Translations under genes and position numbers: made by a program
Notes under the pieces: generated by a model
The model's input: the letters and a program-made list of their open reading frames with translations, nothing else
What the model was told of the DNA's origin: nothing
The model's database searches: none
Assembly: GCA_009833045.1 (NCBI GenBank)
Contig: WUUP01000004.1
Coordinates: 367,907 to 431,906, forward strand
From: Saprospirales bacterium GYS_P2D
GTDB lineage: Bacteria > Bacteroidota > Bacteroidia > Chitinophagales > Saprospiraceae
Reading direction: 5' to 3'
Length of the DNA stretch: 64,000 bases
In this document: positions 63,898-64,000 of the stretch, in pieces
How positions within the stretch are numbered: the stretch's first letter is position 1
Layout of the letters: the number at the start of each line of letters is the position of its first letter

Positions 63898-64000
63898 TGA
63901 CTACTGACTACTGACTACTGACTACTGACTACTGACTACTGACTACTGACTACTGACTACTGACTACTGACTACTGACTACTGACTACTGACTACTGACT
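63898..64000 (+). repeat. Heptanucleotide microsatellite (TGACTAC)n
   Basis: The 7-bp unit TGACTAC repeats without error about 14.7 times up to the window edge and may continue. Because 7 is not a multiple of 3, every frame meets TGA, so it cannot encode protein. It begins about 30 bp after the 53-bp repeat block. Confidence 0.95.

Noticed and set aside
63898..64000. CRISPR array
   Set aside because: The unit is 7 bp with no spacers; it is a microsatellite. The 53-bp repeats also have no unique spacers.

Overview
The window looks like a chromosomal segment of a non-phototrophic member of the Bacteroidota, most likely Saprospiraceae or a close relative. The evidence is a type IX secretion (type B, CHU_C) sorting domain, two proteins ending in a '3-coathanger stack'-like domain, LytTR two-component regulators, a class A2 beta-lactamase, an ArsF/ArsG-type arsenic cluster known mainly from Bacteroidota, and a TAnnTTTG promoter box. 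No rRNA, tRNA, insertion sequence, prophage or CRISPR array was seen. Genes are dense and lie on both strands.

Layout. 1-5.2 kb: a 5'-truncated protein built of seven PepSY-like repeats, a class A beta-lactamase, a GH30 xylanase lipoprotein and an alpha/beta hydrolase lipoprotein. 5.3-13.9 kb: a minus-strand unit (small ORF, 1682-residue secreted adhesin-like protein, orphan LuxR-type HTH) facing a divergent TPR histidine kinase, which converges on a LytTR response regulator. 14-18.4 kb: M20 amidohydrolase, T9SS cargo protein, trans-sulfuration-type PLP enzyme. 18.4-24.9 kb: GH115 alpha-glucuronidase and a tightly packed four-gene catabolic operon (hydroxyacid dehydrogenase, VOC protein, MR/MLE enolase-superfamily enzyme, sugar isomerase). 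25-27.9 kb: five-gene arsenic/organoarsenical operon with ArsR. 28-33 kb: methyltransferase, tricorn-like protease, class II aldolase. 33.6-41.5 kb: alpha-2-macroglobulin plus penicillin-binding protein 1C. 41.7-49 kb: acyltransferase, TauE-type permease, S41 peptidase, thioredoxin-fold protein, CE15-type glucuronoyl esterase, metallophosphatase. 48.8-53 kb: LytS/LytTR pair followed by a GPH sugar symporter and a cytoplasmic GH43 enzyme. 53-64 kb: an alpha/beta hydrolase lacking its nucleophile, a decayed thioredoxin-reductase-like fragment, an S9 oligopeptidase, a kexin-like subtilase, small ORFs, a TolB-like propeller protein, an ABC-F ATPase and two kinds of tandem repeat.

How the genes fit together. 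The clearest theme is glucuronoxylan use. GH30 (backbone cleavage), GH115 (removal of 4-O-methylglucuronate), CE15 (cleavage of glucuronoyl esters), GH43 and a GPH symporter (oligosaccharide uptake and trimming) are scattered over 50 kb instead of forming a PUL, and no SusC/SusD pair is visible. An identical 17-bp LacI-type operator sequence lies upstream of both GH30 and GH115, so at least these two may form one regulon. The operon next to GH115 is a reasonable candidate for catabolism of the released (methyl)glucuronate. Arsenic detoxification and cell-envelope defence (A2M/PBP1C, beta-lactamase) are separate modules.
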